Shown: positions 28,760 to 37,158 of the stretch, piece by piece
Layout of the letters: the number at the start of each line of letters is the position of its first letter
Position numbering within the stretch: position 1 is the stretch's first letter
NCBI GenBank assembly: GCA_050313295.1
Contig: JBNPLD010000003.1
Strand: one strand, 5' to 3'
DNA from: S5-A14a sp022766365
Lineage (GTDB): Bacteria > Bacillota > Clostridia > Peptostreptococcales > Anaerovoracaceae
DNA length: 64,000 nucleotides
The notes under the pieces: model-generated
Database searches by the model: none
Told to the model about the DNA's origin: nothing
What the model saw: the letters and a program-made list of their open reading frames with translations, nothing else
Translations under genes and position numbers: made by a program

Positions 28760-28804
28760 AGTATCCATCTCCTTTCTAAAGGCTGCGAAGCGATATGCCT
28801 TTGA

Positions 28805-31018
28805 TTACATCTGGTTTTTCTCCACAGCAACCTGCCTTGGTTTTAAGACTGTTTTGTCATCGTAACTTCTGAACAAAAGATAAAGTATGATTCCAAGGAA
28901 TAGGAATCCGAATACAGTTCCAACGGTGAATACTCCCGTTGCAACAAATGTCCAGATCTGATAACAGATTAGAGACAGAATATATGCGAATACAGTCTGA
29001 TAAATAATTGCCGCCCAGGTCCATTTAGCACTGTTCATCTCACGTCTTATAGCACCGATAGCTGCGAAGCAAGGCGCACAGATAAGGTTGAAAATCAGGA
29101 ATGAATAAGCTCCCATAGCGGTGTAGTGGGAAGCGACCACTGACCAAACCTCATCGCCGTTTTCTGCAACTTCTTCAAGACCTTTATACAGGATTCCGAA
29201 AGTTCCTACAACGTTTTCCTTTGCTATCAAACCGGTAATTGCCGCAACAGCTGCTCTCCAGTTACCCCATCCGAGAGGTTTAAAGATTGGGGCAAACAGG
29301 TTGCCGAAAAATGCCAGTATGGAATTTTCCATATCTGTTTTTCCGAATGAACCGTTCTCCCATCCAAAATTGGAAGTGAACCAAACAAGGATCGTTGCAA
29401 GAAGGATTATAGTTCCGGCTTTCTTTGCGAATGAAGATGCTCTCTCACCAGTACTTCTTAAAATAGCTGAAGCCGTAGGCATATGGTACGCAGGAAGTTC
29501 CATCACGAAAGGTGAAGGGTCTCCCTCAAAAAGCTTAGTCTTCTTGAGGATTATACCGGATACAATTACTGCTCCGATACCGATAAAGTATGCACTCGTG
29601 CTTACCCATGCCGCTCCATTAAATAAGGCACCTGCAATAAGACCTATAATCGGAAGTTTCGCACTGCATGGAATGAAAGTTGTGGTCATTATCGTCATCC
29701 TTCTGTCTCTCTCATTCTCAATGGTTCTTGAAGCCATTATAGCAGGTACTCCGCATCCTGAGGCTATGAGCATAGGTATAAATGATCTTCCGGAAAGTCC
29801 GAATTTTCTGAAAACTCTATCCATGATAAATGCCACTCTTGCCATGTATCCACAGCTTTCGAGGAATGCAAGCATAAGAAACAGAACTATCATCTGTGGC
29901 AGAAAACCCAGAACTGCCCCGACACCTGCTACGATACCGTCGATAACGAGATCGTGAATCCACTCCGACACATTGAGTGCTCCAAGGATGCTTTCAAAAA
30001 TTCCCGGTATACTCGGTACATCAAACAGGCCGAAGAAACTCCATGGAGCTTCTCCGAACAAAACATCATTTGTCCAGTCAGTCGCCCAGATTCCTATCGT
30101 TTTAACTGATATATAATATACCACGAACATCACCGCCACAAATATCGGAAGTGCTAAGATTCTGTTTGTAACGATAGCATCTATTTGATCCGATGTCGAT
30201 CTTGTTGACTTCGACTTTTTCTGATAGCATCTTCCAATAATAGATGCGATATATAGATATCTCTCATTGGTGATTATACTTTCAGAATCATCATCCATTT
30301 CCTTTTCACAGTCTTCAATATCCTTCTCAATGTGAGCAAGAGCTTCCGGCGGAAGATTTAACCTCTTTCTGGCGTTCTCGTCTCTTTCAAAGAGTTTGAT
30401 GGAATACCATCTCTGTTCCACTTCGGGAAGATTGTGAACAACAGCCTCTTCTATATGTGCAAGGTAATGCTCCACCTTGCCGGAAAAGGTGTGCACAGAA
30501 TACTGAACAGTCCTCTCCTTAGCAGCCCTTATGGCTTCCTGAGCTACATCATCCACTCCCAGGTTCTTAAGTGCAGAAATTTCTACAACCGGACAACCTA
30601 GAACCTTAGACATCTCTCCCGTATCGAGAACATCTCCTCTGTTTTTTAGAATATCAAGCATATTTACGGCTATTACAACCGGAATCCCCAGCTCCAAAAG
30701 CTGGGTAGTCAGGTATAAGTTCCTTTCAAGGTTAGTCCCGTCAATGATATTTAAGATAGCGTCAGGCTTCTCATCAAGCAGATAATTACGAGCTACTACC
30801 TCTTCAAGAGTGTACGGAGACAGCGAATAAATTCCCGGAAGGTCTGCGATAACTACATTCTTATCCTTCTTATAATAACCTTCCTTCTTCTCCACAGTTA
30901 CGCCGGGCCAGTTTCCAACATACTGGTTGGAACCGGTCAAGGAATTGAACAGGGTCGTCTTTCCACTGTTCGGATTGCCTGCTAAAGCAATTACAACATT
31001 CTCTTTGGTGATCTTCAA
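28805..31018 (-). CDS. feoB: Ferrous iron transporter FeoB
   Basis: Main Fe(II) transporter of the cytoplasmic membrane. 737 residues with an N-terminal G-protein domain: G1 GNPNSGKTT (about 15-23), G3 DLPGIYSLSPYT, G4 NMLD. A helical linker and a core with about ten membrane segments follow, including the Cys/Gly gates SGCGVPAIMASRTIENERDRR and IPCSAKLPI. The start codon is TTG (31016-31018) after AGGAGG, giving MKITKENVVIAL; no nearby ATG fits. It follows two feoA genes. Regulation is expected through the DtxR-type operator at the head of the operon. Confidence 0.97.
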   Translation of the reverse strand: MKITKENVVIALAGNPNSGKTTLFNSLTGSNQYVGNWPGVTVEKKEGYYKKDKNVVIADLPGIYSLSPYTLEEVVARNYLLDEKPDAILNIIDGTNLERNLYLTTQLLELGIPVVIAVNMLDILKNRGDVLDTGEMSKVLGCPVVEISALKNLGVDDVAQEAIRAAKERTVQYSVHTFSGKVEHYLAHIEEAVVHNLPEVEQRWYSIKLFERDENARKRLNLPPEALAHIEKDIEDCEKEMDDDSESIITNERYLYIASIIGRCYQKKSKSTRSTSDQIDAIVTNRILALPIFVAVMFVVYYISVKTIGIWATDWTNDVLFGEAPWSFFGLFDVPSIPGIFESILGALNVSEWIHDLVIDGIVAGVGAVLGFLPQMIVLFLMLAFLESCGYMARVAFIMDRVFRKFGLSGRSFIPMLIASGCGVPAIMASRTIENERDRRMTIMTTTFIPCSAKLPIIGLIAGALFNGAAWVSTSAYFIGIGAVIVSGIILKKTKLFEGDPSPFVMELPAYHMPTASAILRSTGERASSFAKKAGTIILLATILVWFTSNFGWENGSFGKTDMENSILAFFGNLFAPIFKPLGWGNWRAAVAAITGLIAKENVVGTFGILYKGLEEVAENGDEVWSVVASHYTAMGAYSFLIFNLICAPCFAAIGAIRREMNSAKWTWAAIIYQTVFAYILSLICYQIWTFVATGVFTVGTVFGFLFLGIILYLLFRSYDDKTVLKPRQVAVEKNQM

Positions 31019-31041
31019 TTAAATTCCTCCTAAGTAACTAA

Positions 31042-31266
31042 TTATTCTTCAATCAAAATTGCCTCAGCTTCTGCTTTTCTGATGGAAAGCTGATAGCCTC
31101 GAACTTTTACCTCTATGGGATCACCCAAAGGGGCAACTTTCACTACGTCAAGGGTTACACCTTTGGTAATTCCCATATCCATTATCCTTCTCTTGGTAGG
31201 TCCCTGTCCTTTCAGCTTTTTGACTACGGCTTTGCTCCCTACCGGCACCTCATTAAGTGTCTTCAT
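31042..31266 (-). CDS. feoA: FeoA family protein (second copy)
   Basis: 74-residue SH3-like FeoA, a cytoplasmic partner thought to act on the FeoB complex. The family pattern is clear: LNEVPVGSKAVVKKLKGQGPTKRRIMDMGITKGVTLDVVKVAPLGDPIEVKVRGYQLSIRKAEA. ATG after CGGAGG. It sits 23 bp before feoB and 56 bp after another feoA. Confidence 0.94.
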   Translation of the reverse strand: MKTLNEVPVGSKAVVKKLKGQGPTKRRIMDMGITKGVTLDVVKVAPLGDPIEVKVRGYQLSIRKAEAEAILIEE

Positions 31267-31322
31267 TAATACAACCTCCGGAATATATTGCTGATAATTA
31301 TAGCCTTTGAAGTATTCAAAGG

Positions 31323-31541
31323 CTAGACTGGTGTTACGATTATTTTTGACGCCAACTCTCTGCTGAGAGCAACTCTGCCATCCTTCACGCTTACGATAAT
31401 GTTGCCGCCGGCTTTAGTTATGATTGTCAGCTCCGTATCCTCTACAAAGCCTAAGTTATGTAGATGGCGTCTGGATTCATCGACACCTGATACTTTAATT
31501 ATCCTTACCAAATCGCCTTCATTTGCGAATGTCAAGGGCAT
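31323..31541 (-). CDS. feoA: FeoA family protein (first copy)
   Basis: 72-residue FeoA-like protein, first gene of the feo operon. It is more divergent than the next copy (ISEEGD-like NEGDLVRIIKVSGVDESRRHLHNLGFVEDTELTIITKAGGNIIVSVKDGRVALSRELA), as is usual for tandem FeoA pairs in Clostridia. The open frame continues to 31562, but ATG 31541 follows GGGGAGG. It is preceded by a regulated promoter at 31693-31721. Confidence 0.92.
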   Translation of the reverse strand: MPLTFANEGDLVRIIKVSGVDESRRHLHNLGFVEDTELTIITKAGGNIIVSVKDGRVALSRELASKIIVTPV

Positions 31542-31665
31542 CTTGCCACCTCCCCTAAACAAAATAGAAGCATATCTTTAAATTCCCACCTCGGCAAACA
31601 TCAAATTAAATAATATCGTTTAGAAACATTTGTCAGTCGGAATTGAAAATTACAACACTTCGAAA

Positions 31666-31721
31666 GTTAGTTGATACTAACCTTCCGTTAGTATATTACA
31701 ACAAACTCAATATTTTGTCAA
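31666..31721 (-). promoter_or_regulatory. feo operon promoter with DtxR-type operator
   Basis: Minus strand TTGACA (31716-31721), a 17-bp spacer, TAATAT (31693-31698). A 6-4-6 palindrome GTTAGT-TGAT-ACTAAC (31666-31681) lies just downstream, and a second half site GTTAGTAT (31687-31694) overlaps the -10. Binding there would block initiation, the expected layout for Fe(II)-dependent repression by the DtxR-family protein encoded at the end of the locus. Confidence 0.75.
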
Positions 31722-31816
31722 TGATGGATAACGAAATTTTTGAAATAATTTTGCTTTTATGATAAATTTCACGTATAATACTAATGTGTAAAACATATTA
31801 TACGAGGAGGTTCCTA

Positions 31817-32869
31817 ATGATTTATTTTAAAAGTGACTATACTCAGGGGGCGCATCCGCAAATCCTGAAAGCATTGGTCGAGACAAATTCTGAACATACA
31901 GGAACACATACTTTAGATAAATATTCAGATCAGGCTGAAGCTCTTATCAAAGAGCTCATAGGCAGACCTGATGCTGATGTACACATGATGATCGGCGGTA
32001 CACCTACTAATGTTTGTACAATCGCCGCCGCCTTGAGACCCTATGAGGCTGTGGTAGCACCAAGATCCGCGCACATATATACCCATGAGTGCGGTGCCGT
32101 TGAAAAGACGGGACACAAGATTATACCTATGGATCCGGTTGACGGTAAGATTACTCCCGAACTGATTGACAAAGCTTGGATAGAGTATGAAGATGATCAT
32201 ACCGTTCTTCCCCGCCTCTTATCAATCAGCCAGACCACAGAACTAGGCAGTATGTATAGCCTGGCCGAACTCAAGGCTTTAAGAGCTAAGTGTGATGAGA
32301 GGGATATGCTTCTATATATAGATGGAGCAAGACTTGGTGCTGCACTGACTGCTCCTGAGGCTGATTTTACCATCAAAGATATAGCTGATATTGCTGACGC
32401 CTTTTACATAGGAGGCACTAAGCACGGATTACTCCTTGGAGAAGCTGTGGTTTTAATCCATGATGCTTTCAAACCATACTACAGGTGGATCGTCAAGCAG
32501 AACAATGCGATGCTTGCAAAGGGTCGGATTATAGGAATTCAGTTTATTGAGCTGCTTAAAGGCGGTGATGACAGTCTGTTCTACAGCATCGGTCATCATA
32601 TGAATGCTGCTGCTCTGAAGGTACATAAAATTTTCGAGAACATCGGCTGTAATTTTTACAGTTCTTCACATACCAACCAGGTTTTCCCTATACTCAATAA
32701 GGATTTGATTACCCATCTGCAGAAAGATTTTGATTTCTATGAATGGGCTCCCGTTGAGGGAAGAGATGATGTAATGGTAACTCGTTTCGTAACAGGGTTT
32801 GGAACTACAACAGATGATATAGAAGCTTTAGCCAAAGCCGTTGCAGACTTTGAAAAGGGTCAAGCATAG
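31817..32869 (+). CDS. Threonine aldolase family protein (PLP-dependent)
   Basis: Fold-type-I PLP enzyme of the low-specificity L-threonine aldolase family, about 350 residues: cleaves threonine or allo-threonine to glycine and acetaldehyde. Motifs are SDYTQGAHPQILKAL at the N-terminus, GGTPTNVCTIAA, YIDGARLGAAL (PLP-binding Asp and Arg) and the Schiff-base lysine in YIGGTKHGLL near residue 210. The frame opens at 31784, but ATG 31817 follows GAGGAGG. It is monocistronic on the plus strand, divergent from feo. Related beta-eliminating lyases cannot be fully excluded. Confidence 0.88.
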   Translation: MIYFKSDYTQGAHPQILKALVETNSEHTGTHTLDKYSDQAEALIKELIGRPDADVHMMIGGTPTNVCTIAAALRPYEAVVAPRSAHIYTHECGAVEKTGHKIIPMDPVDGKITPELIDKAWIEYEDDHTVLPRLLSISQTTELGSMYSLAELKALRAKCDERDMLLYIDGARLGAALTAPEADFTIKDIADIADAFYIGGTKHGLLLGEAVVLIHDAFKPYYRWIVKQNNAMLAKGRIIGIQFIELLKGGDDSLFYSIGHHMNAAALKVHKIFENIGCNFYSSSHTNQVFPILNKDLITHLQKDFDFYEWAPVEGRDDVMVTRFVTGFGTTTDDIEALAKAVADFEKGQA

Positions 32870-32952
32870 ACTTCCTGGTTCAGGGGTTCAATCGCCCGCT
32901 TTATAAGGCTGAAGCCATCTGACAAATAGACTTCCTGATTCAGGGGTTCAAT
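32866..32952 (+). repeat. Two-copy 27-bp direct repeat at 60-bp period
   Basis: ATAGACTTCCTG-R-TTCAGGGGTTCAAT occurs at 32866-32892 and 32926-32952 with one mismatch (G/A), exactly 60 bp apart. The first copy overlaps the stop codon of the aldolase gene. Each contains a small CCTG-N3-CAGG dyad. The rest of the gap to 33143 holds only a weak hairpin (GCCTGAGT at 33005-33012 with ACTCGGGC at 33025-33032), possibly the aldolase transcript end. Function unknown. Confidence 0.7.
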
Positions 32953-33143
32953 GCATGAGCCATAGAAATCAGATTAGCGGAATCATCATCGCAGAGAGAC
33001 TTATGCCTGAGTAAGTTTATCTGAACTCGGGCTGCTGTTATATTAGCGGACAAATTATTGTTAATACTATTTGGAATGCAATTACATTATTGAGATATAG
33101 ATAATTGTAAATTTGCTATGTTTTAGAAGGATAATTATAATAT

Positions 33144-34031
33144 ATGAATAGACCTGACGGATACAAACTCAAAGGGTGTGACCCTTTCTATGAAATCATG
33201 CCCCATATCATGCCTCATCGGTATGATGCAACCAACTATATACACCTCGACATTGACATGGATTCTATTTCCAAGTACGTTAATCAGTGTCGTGAAAAGG
33301 GCATCGCCATGAAGCATATGAGCGTTGTGATTGCTGCCTATCTGAGGCTTGTTTCACAGAATCCTCATCTGAATCGATTTGTAATTAACAGGACACTTTA
33401 CAGTCGAAACCACTTTGCTGTTTCCTTCATTGCCATCAAACCGGTGTCCGAAAACGGAAATAATGAAGAAGCAATCAAGCTGTACTTCAACTTGGACGAT
33501 GACATCTTTGAAGTTAACAGAAAGGTCAGCAAAGCTATAGAGGAAACCGAAAGCGCTTCTCCTGACAGAAACAACGCAGCTGACAGGTTTCTTCAAGGCC
33601 TCAACAAAGTTCCCGGTCTCATGCGCGGGATAATCGGATTTCTCAAGACCTGGGATAGCCTTTTCGGACTGCCGTTCAGTATCATAGATGCAAGTCCGTT
33701 TCATACTTCCCTATTCATCACCAACCTGGCATCTATCAGACTTGGACCGGTTTATCATCACATGTACGACTTCGGAAGCACATCTCTTTTCATAGCAATG
33801 GGAACGCCTGAAAAGAAATTGACAAAGGTTGGAGAAACCATCGTGGACAAGAAAGTCATACCTGTCAACGTCTCCGCCGATGACAGAGTTGCTTCGGGCT
33901 ACTACTACGCCAGGTGCTTCAGGGAGTACAAAAGATACATGGCGAATCCTTCAGTTCTTGAAAAAAAGCCGGACAAAATTGTAAGAGACGAGAACGTAAA
34001 GGTCAGAAATCCTAAATTCATAGTTAAGTAA
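33144..34031 (+). CDS. E2/chloramphenicol acetyltransferase-fold protein without catalytic His
   Basis: 295-residue protein similar to the catalytic domain of 2-oxo acid dehydrogenase E2 and to CAT. No lipoyl or subunit-binding domain is present. Features include the N-terminal DPFYEIMPHIMPHRYDATNYIHLDID and a C-terminal SADDRVASGYYYARCF that aligns with the E2 active-site stretch S-x-D-H-R-V-x-D-G. The catalytic His is Asp and the partner Asp is Ser, so classical acyl transfer is unlikely. Stand-alone proteins of this kind are common in Clostridia and have no settled function. AGAAGGA precedes the ATG. No dehydrogenase E1 or E3 genes are nearby. Confidence 0.72.
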   Translation: MNRPDGYKLKGCDPFYEIMPHIMPHRYDATNYIHLDIDMDSISKYVNQCREKGIAMKHMSVVIAAYLRLVSQNPHLNRFVINRTLYSRNHFAVSFIAIKPVSENGNNEEAIKLYFNLDDDIFEVNRKVSKAIEETESASPDRNNAADRFLQGLNKVPGLMRGIIGFLKTWDSLFGLPFSIIDASPFHTSLFITNLASIRLGPVYHHMYDFGSTSLFIAMGTPEKKLTKVGETIVDKKVIPVNVSADDRVASGYYYARCFREYKRYMANPSVLEKKPDKIVRDENVKVRNPKFIVK

Positions 34032-34063
34032 AATTTGGTATTATTTCAACATATCTTAAACCT

Positions 34064-34101
34064 GCGCGAGAATCCACAGCCGGCTCTCGCGCTTTGATTT
34101 T
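34064..34101 (+). terminator. Terminator after the E2-like gene
   Basis: Perfect 8-bp arms GCGCGAGA (34064-34071) and TCTCGCGC (34085-34092), 13-nt loop, followed by TTTGATTTT. It is placed 33 bp after the stop. Confidence 0.85.
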
Positions 34102-34131
34102 CAACGGCTCGCATGCTAAGCAGGAGGAAAT

Positions 34132-35103
34132 GTGGAAAAGAAAGCTCTAATCATCGGTTCTACCGCCGCAGATGTCATAATCGAAATCGACAATCTCCCA
34201 AGAAGAGGTGATGACATTAATGTAAGTTCACAAAGTCTTGCTCCCGGAGGTTGTGCCTATAACGTAGCATCTGCCTTGGATTACTTCGGTAAGACGTTCG
34301 ATCTGCTGAGTCCTGTCGGCACCGGATATTACGGAGATTTTATCTGCAAAATATTATCTGATCGGGGATTTTCTACACCACTGCACAGAATTACAGGAGA
34401 TAACGGTTGTTGCTACTGTCTGGTTGACAGAACAGGAGAAAGATCGTTCATATGTCACAGAGGGGTTGAGTATCAATTTAGGGAAGAATTCTTTTCGGAT
34501 ATCAAATCGTCTGATTACAGTTTTATCTACATCTGCGGATTGGACCTGGAGGATAGCTCATCAGATGCAATCCTGAGTTTTTTGGAAAGTGCTCACAAGA
34601 ATAAGGGTGATACCGTTACTTTCCCCGGTTATGCCGGAATGCATTCTTCCTATCCTTGTCTGTTTTTTGCCCCCGGCCCGAGAATTTCTCATATGCCCGT
34701 CTCAATCCTGAAAAATATTCTAAACTTAAATCCCGTACTTCACATGAATGAGAAAGAATCTGCCTACCTGATATCCAAGTTTGAGGGTATAAACAATCTA
34801 TTAAAAATCACCGGAATGCCCATCATCAGTACAAAGGGTGGCGAAGGTGCAGTAATCTATGAGTTAAAAGATGGAAAACATGTGATAAAAAGAGATATAC
34901 CTGCATGTCCGGTGGAGAAAGTTGTAGACACAATTGGTGCCGGAGATGCACATGCCGGAGGGGTTATATCAGGGCTTATGGACGGACTTTCACTAAAGGA
35001 TGCTGTTATTCAGGCTAATCTCATCTCCTCAAGGATAGTTCAAAGCAAGGGAGCTACAATATATAGAAAAACAGCTTCGGATAAAGATAATAAAAACTTA
35101 TAA
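34132..35103 (+). CDS. PfkB-family carbohydrate/nucleoside kinase
   Basis: Ribokinase/PfkB family sugar or nucleoside kinase, about 323 residues, cytosolic. N-terminal signature APGGCAYNVASALDYFG (about 38-54) and C-terminal signature DTIGAGDAHAGGVISG with the catalytic Asp near residue 270. The substrate cannot be told; the lid residues resemble no well-known subfamily. The start is GTG 34132 with AGGAGG 4 bp upstream. It is monocistronic or followed at distance by the desulforedoxin-like gene. Confidence 0.85.
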   Translation: MEKKALIIGSTAADVIIEIDNLPRRGDDINVSSQSLAPGGCAYNVASALDYFGKTFDLLSPVGTGYYGDFICKILSDRGFSTPLHRITGDNGCCYCLVDRTGERSFICHRGVEYQFREEFFSDIKSSDYSFIYICGLDLEDSSSDAILSFLESAHKNKGDTVTFPGYAGMHSSYPCLFFAPGPRISHMPVSILKNILNLNPVLHMNEKESAYLISKFEGINNLLKITGMPIISTKGGEGAVIYELKDGKHVIKRDIPACPVEKVVDTIGAGDAHAGGVISGLMDGLSLKDAVIQANLISSRIVQSKGATIYRKTASDKDNKNL

Positions 35104-35289
35104 ATAATGATTATCCGGCAATCTTTCCCGAAATATCAGATGTCACGAAATCACACTCAAAGAAATTTAAAAATTTATAAGAAAAATTTTAATTCAACGC
35201 TTGCTTAATTGTTTAATCCATGGTATAATTCTTCCTGTAAGAAAAATAAAACGCTAAAAACACTATTCATTACAAGGAGGAAAAGTATT

Positions 35290-35466
35290 ATGGTATCTTG
35301 TGGAGACATGAAAGTTGGAGAAGTTTATGTATGTGAAAGCTGCGGTCTTGAACTTGAAGTGAAGAAATCTTGCGGATGTCCTGACGAGGCAGCTTGCGAG
35401 ACAGGTCATGATCACGGTGTATGCTGCGACTTTGAATGCTGTGGCAAGCCAATGGTAAGAAAGTAA
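35290..35466 (+). CDS. Desulforedoxin-like Cys-rich small protein
   Basis: 58-residue protein. The beginning (MKVGEVYVCESCGLELEV, CxxC) and the end (DFECCGKPMV, CC) match the desulforedoxin / desulfoferrodoxin N-terminal Fe(SCys)4 site. Between them is an extra Cys- and His-rich stretch (SCGCPDEAACETGHDHGVCC), giving eleven cysteines in all. It may carry one rubredoxin-type Fe and possibly a second metal. The ATG follows AAGGAGG. A role in electron transfer or superoxide/peroxide detoxification is inferred from the family. The open frame upstream to 35209 has no ribosome-binding site. Confidence 0.75.
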   Translation: MVSCGDMKVGEVYVCESCGLELEVKKSCGCPDEAACETGHDHGVCCDFECCGKPMVRK

Positions 35467-35524
35467 TTACCCAACTTAGTTGAAATTCCGGAATATAGGA
35501 TATATGAAGCTGTATTCTGCAATT

Positions 35525-35586
35525 AAAATCCCGATTAGGATTGTGAAATCGTCACTTGATTTCGCAAGATCCTCAATCGGGATTTT
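35525..35586. terminator. Bidirectional terminator between convergent genes
   Basis: Perfect 12-bp outer arms AAAATCCCGATT (35525-35536) and AATCGGGATTTT (35575-35586) with further inner pairing (GGAT/ATCC, GAAATC/GATTTC). A/T runs at both ends allow termination of the desulforedoxin-like gene (+) and of arcD (-). Confidence 0.88.
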
Positions 35587-35645
35587 CTTTAATATCGATT
35601 AGAACAAATTTCAAATTTCAATCTGCCACTCTAATGTTATACGCA

Positions 35646-37079
35646 CTAGAACCACTCCAGTGTCCCATTAACTGTAAGAACCAAAGATATGACAGCTGCC
35701 GCAATCAAAATCACGCAGACAACAACAGACTTGCTGCCATCAAACATCTTAAGCCCCCTCTTCTTTCTATTATAGAGGTACATGAGAGTCCCCGGTGCAT
35801 AAAGGAGAGATGCTATGAGAATATAAGTTGTCCCCGAGGCATATAGCAGCCAGAATCCGTATACGGAAGCTCCCAATGCGATTATCCAAGGTAACGTCCT
35901 CTTTCCACCTTCAAATTCCTTATCCTCACCCTTGGCTACAACTTTAAGATAGTAGAATGCAGACAGAACATACGGAACCATAATCGCAGAGGTGGAAAGT
36001 GCGTAAAGTGCTTGGAATGTAGCACTGTTCAAATACATTATAATAATAAATAGCTGTATTATCAGTGCTGAGATAATAACCGACCATGTAGGCGCCCCCT
36101 TTGCATTTTGCTTCGACAAAATGGCCGGGAATGCTCCATGCTCTGACGGACCGAATGCACTGTCAACACAAAGTATAGTGTAGGAGAACAGAGCACCTCC
36201 AAGGGATATGATTACTCCAACATTTACAAGAGTTGCTCCCCATGGTCCGACTACAGATTCCAACACTCCGCCAAGGGATGGATTAGGCAGCGCGGCCAAT
36301 TCCTCCGCTGACATCACCCCCATTGAAAGCACGGAGATTATCACATATAGAATAAAAAGTGACAGGAATGAGATAATGGTAGCTTGACCTGCAATCTTCG
36401 TGGTTCTGCCTCTTCCTGAAATAACAACCGCACCCTCTATTCCTATGAATATCCATACGGTAGTATACACAGTCCCCTTTATCTGCTCCATTAGGGAAAG
36501 TTCTCCTGTCCCTGTAAAGTTTTCCATGAAGATATCCCACTTAAATGCACCACCGAAAATTATTGCTACCACCACAGCAAGAATAGGAATGGCCTTTGCA
36601 ATTACCACCACCGCATTTAACACAACAGCCTGATTGACACCTCTTAAAATCAATAGTGATAACGCCCAAATTACAAGTGATGAAACTAAAATTGAAGTTA
36701 GATTGGTTCCATTTCCAAATGCAGGCACATATCTTCCAATTGTCTCAAACAAAAGAGCGATGAATGATATCTGTGCCAAAATTGCACTCATCCAATATCC
36801 CCATGCTGAGTTAAAACCCACATATTCTCCAAAACCCTCCTTGGCATAACTGTATATTCCGCTGGTGAGTTCTTTTTTTACAACAGATAACTTAAAAAAT
36901 GCCATAGTAAGGGCAAACATTCCGATCCCGCAAATGCCCCATCCTATCAGAGTAGCTAAAGTATGAGCTCCGCTCTTTGCAAAATCTCCGGACAAGCTGA
37001 ATACTCCGCTAGCCAGCGTCAGCCCTACGGCAAACATGGATAGTGGAAATACACCTAATGTTCTTTCTTTGTTTTCCAT
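35646..37079 (-). CDS. arcD: APC-family arginine:ornithine antiporter (ArcD-like)
   Basis: Basic amino acid antiporter of the APC superfamily, 477 residues with about twelve to thirteen membrane helices. The N-terminal TLASGVFSLSGDFAKSGAHTLATLIGW and the helix-6 IFIGIEGAVVISGRGRTTKIAGQATI match the arginine/ornithine exchangers used by the arginine deiminase pathway. It would import arginine and export ornithine. Lysine:cadaverine or other exchange cannot be ruled out. It lies 79 bp downstream of a DDAH-like gene and about 14 kb from arcBAC. Confidence 0.87.
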   Translation of the reverse strand: MENKERTLGVFPLSMFAVGLTLASGVFSLSGDFAKSGAHTLATLIGWGICGIGMFALTMAFFKLSVVKKELTSGIYSYAKEGFGEYVGFNSAWGYWMSAILAQISFIALLFETIGRYVPAFGNGTNLTSILVSSLVIWALSLLILRGVNQAVVLNAVVVIAKAIPILAVVVAIIFGGAFKWDIFMENFTGTGELSLMEQIKGTVYTTVWIFIGIEGAVVISGRGRTTKIAGQATIISFLSLFILYVIISVLSMGVMSAEELAALPNPSLGGVLESVVGPWGATLVNVGVIISLGGALFSYTILCVDSAFGPSEHGAFPAILSKQNAKGAPTWSVIISALIIQLFIIIMYLNSATFQALYALSTSAIMVPYVLSAFYYLKVVAKGEDKEFEGGKRTLPWIIALGASVYGFWLLYASGTTYILIASLLYAPGTLMYLYNRKKRGLKMFDGSKSVVVCVILIAAAVISLVLTVNGTLEWF

Positions 37080-37130
37080 TCTTTCTCTCCAATAATATAC
37101 CTCGATATCCTTTAGCGAGATATAAAAACA

Positions 37131-37150
37131 TGGGGCGTTGTCACGCCCCC
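37131..37150 (-). terminator. Hairpin between DDAH-like gene and arcD
   Basis: Arms TGGGGCG and CGCCCCC (7 bp core GGGGCG/CGCCCC) with a 6-nt loop; on the minus strand followed by ATGTTTTTAT. It may partly terminate the DDAH-like transcript before arcD. Confidence 0.65.
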
Positions 37151-37158
37151 ATTATTTG

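Noticed and set aside
29301..29957. 218-codon open frame antisense to feoB
   Set aside because: Mirror of the membrane-coding strand; no recognisable domain or start signal.
32881..32900. GGGGTTCAATCGCCC resembling a tRNA T-arm
   Set aside because: No acceptor, D or anticodon stem can be built around it; it is part of the 60-bp-spaced repeat.
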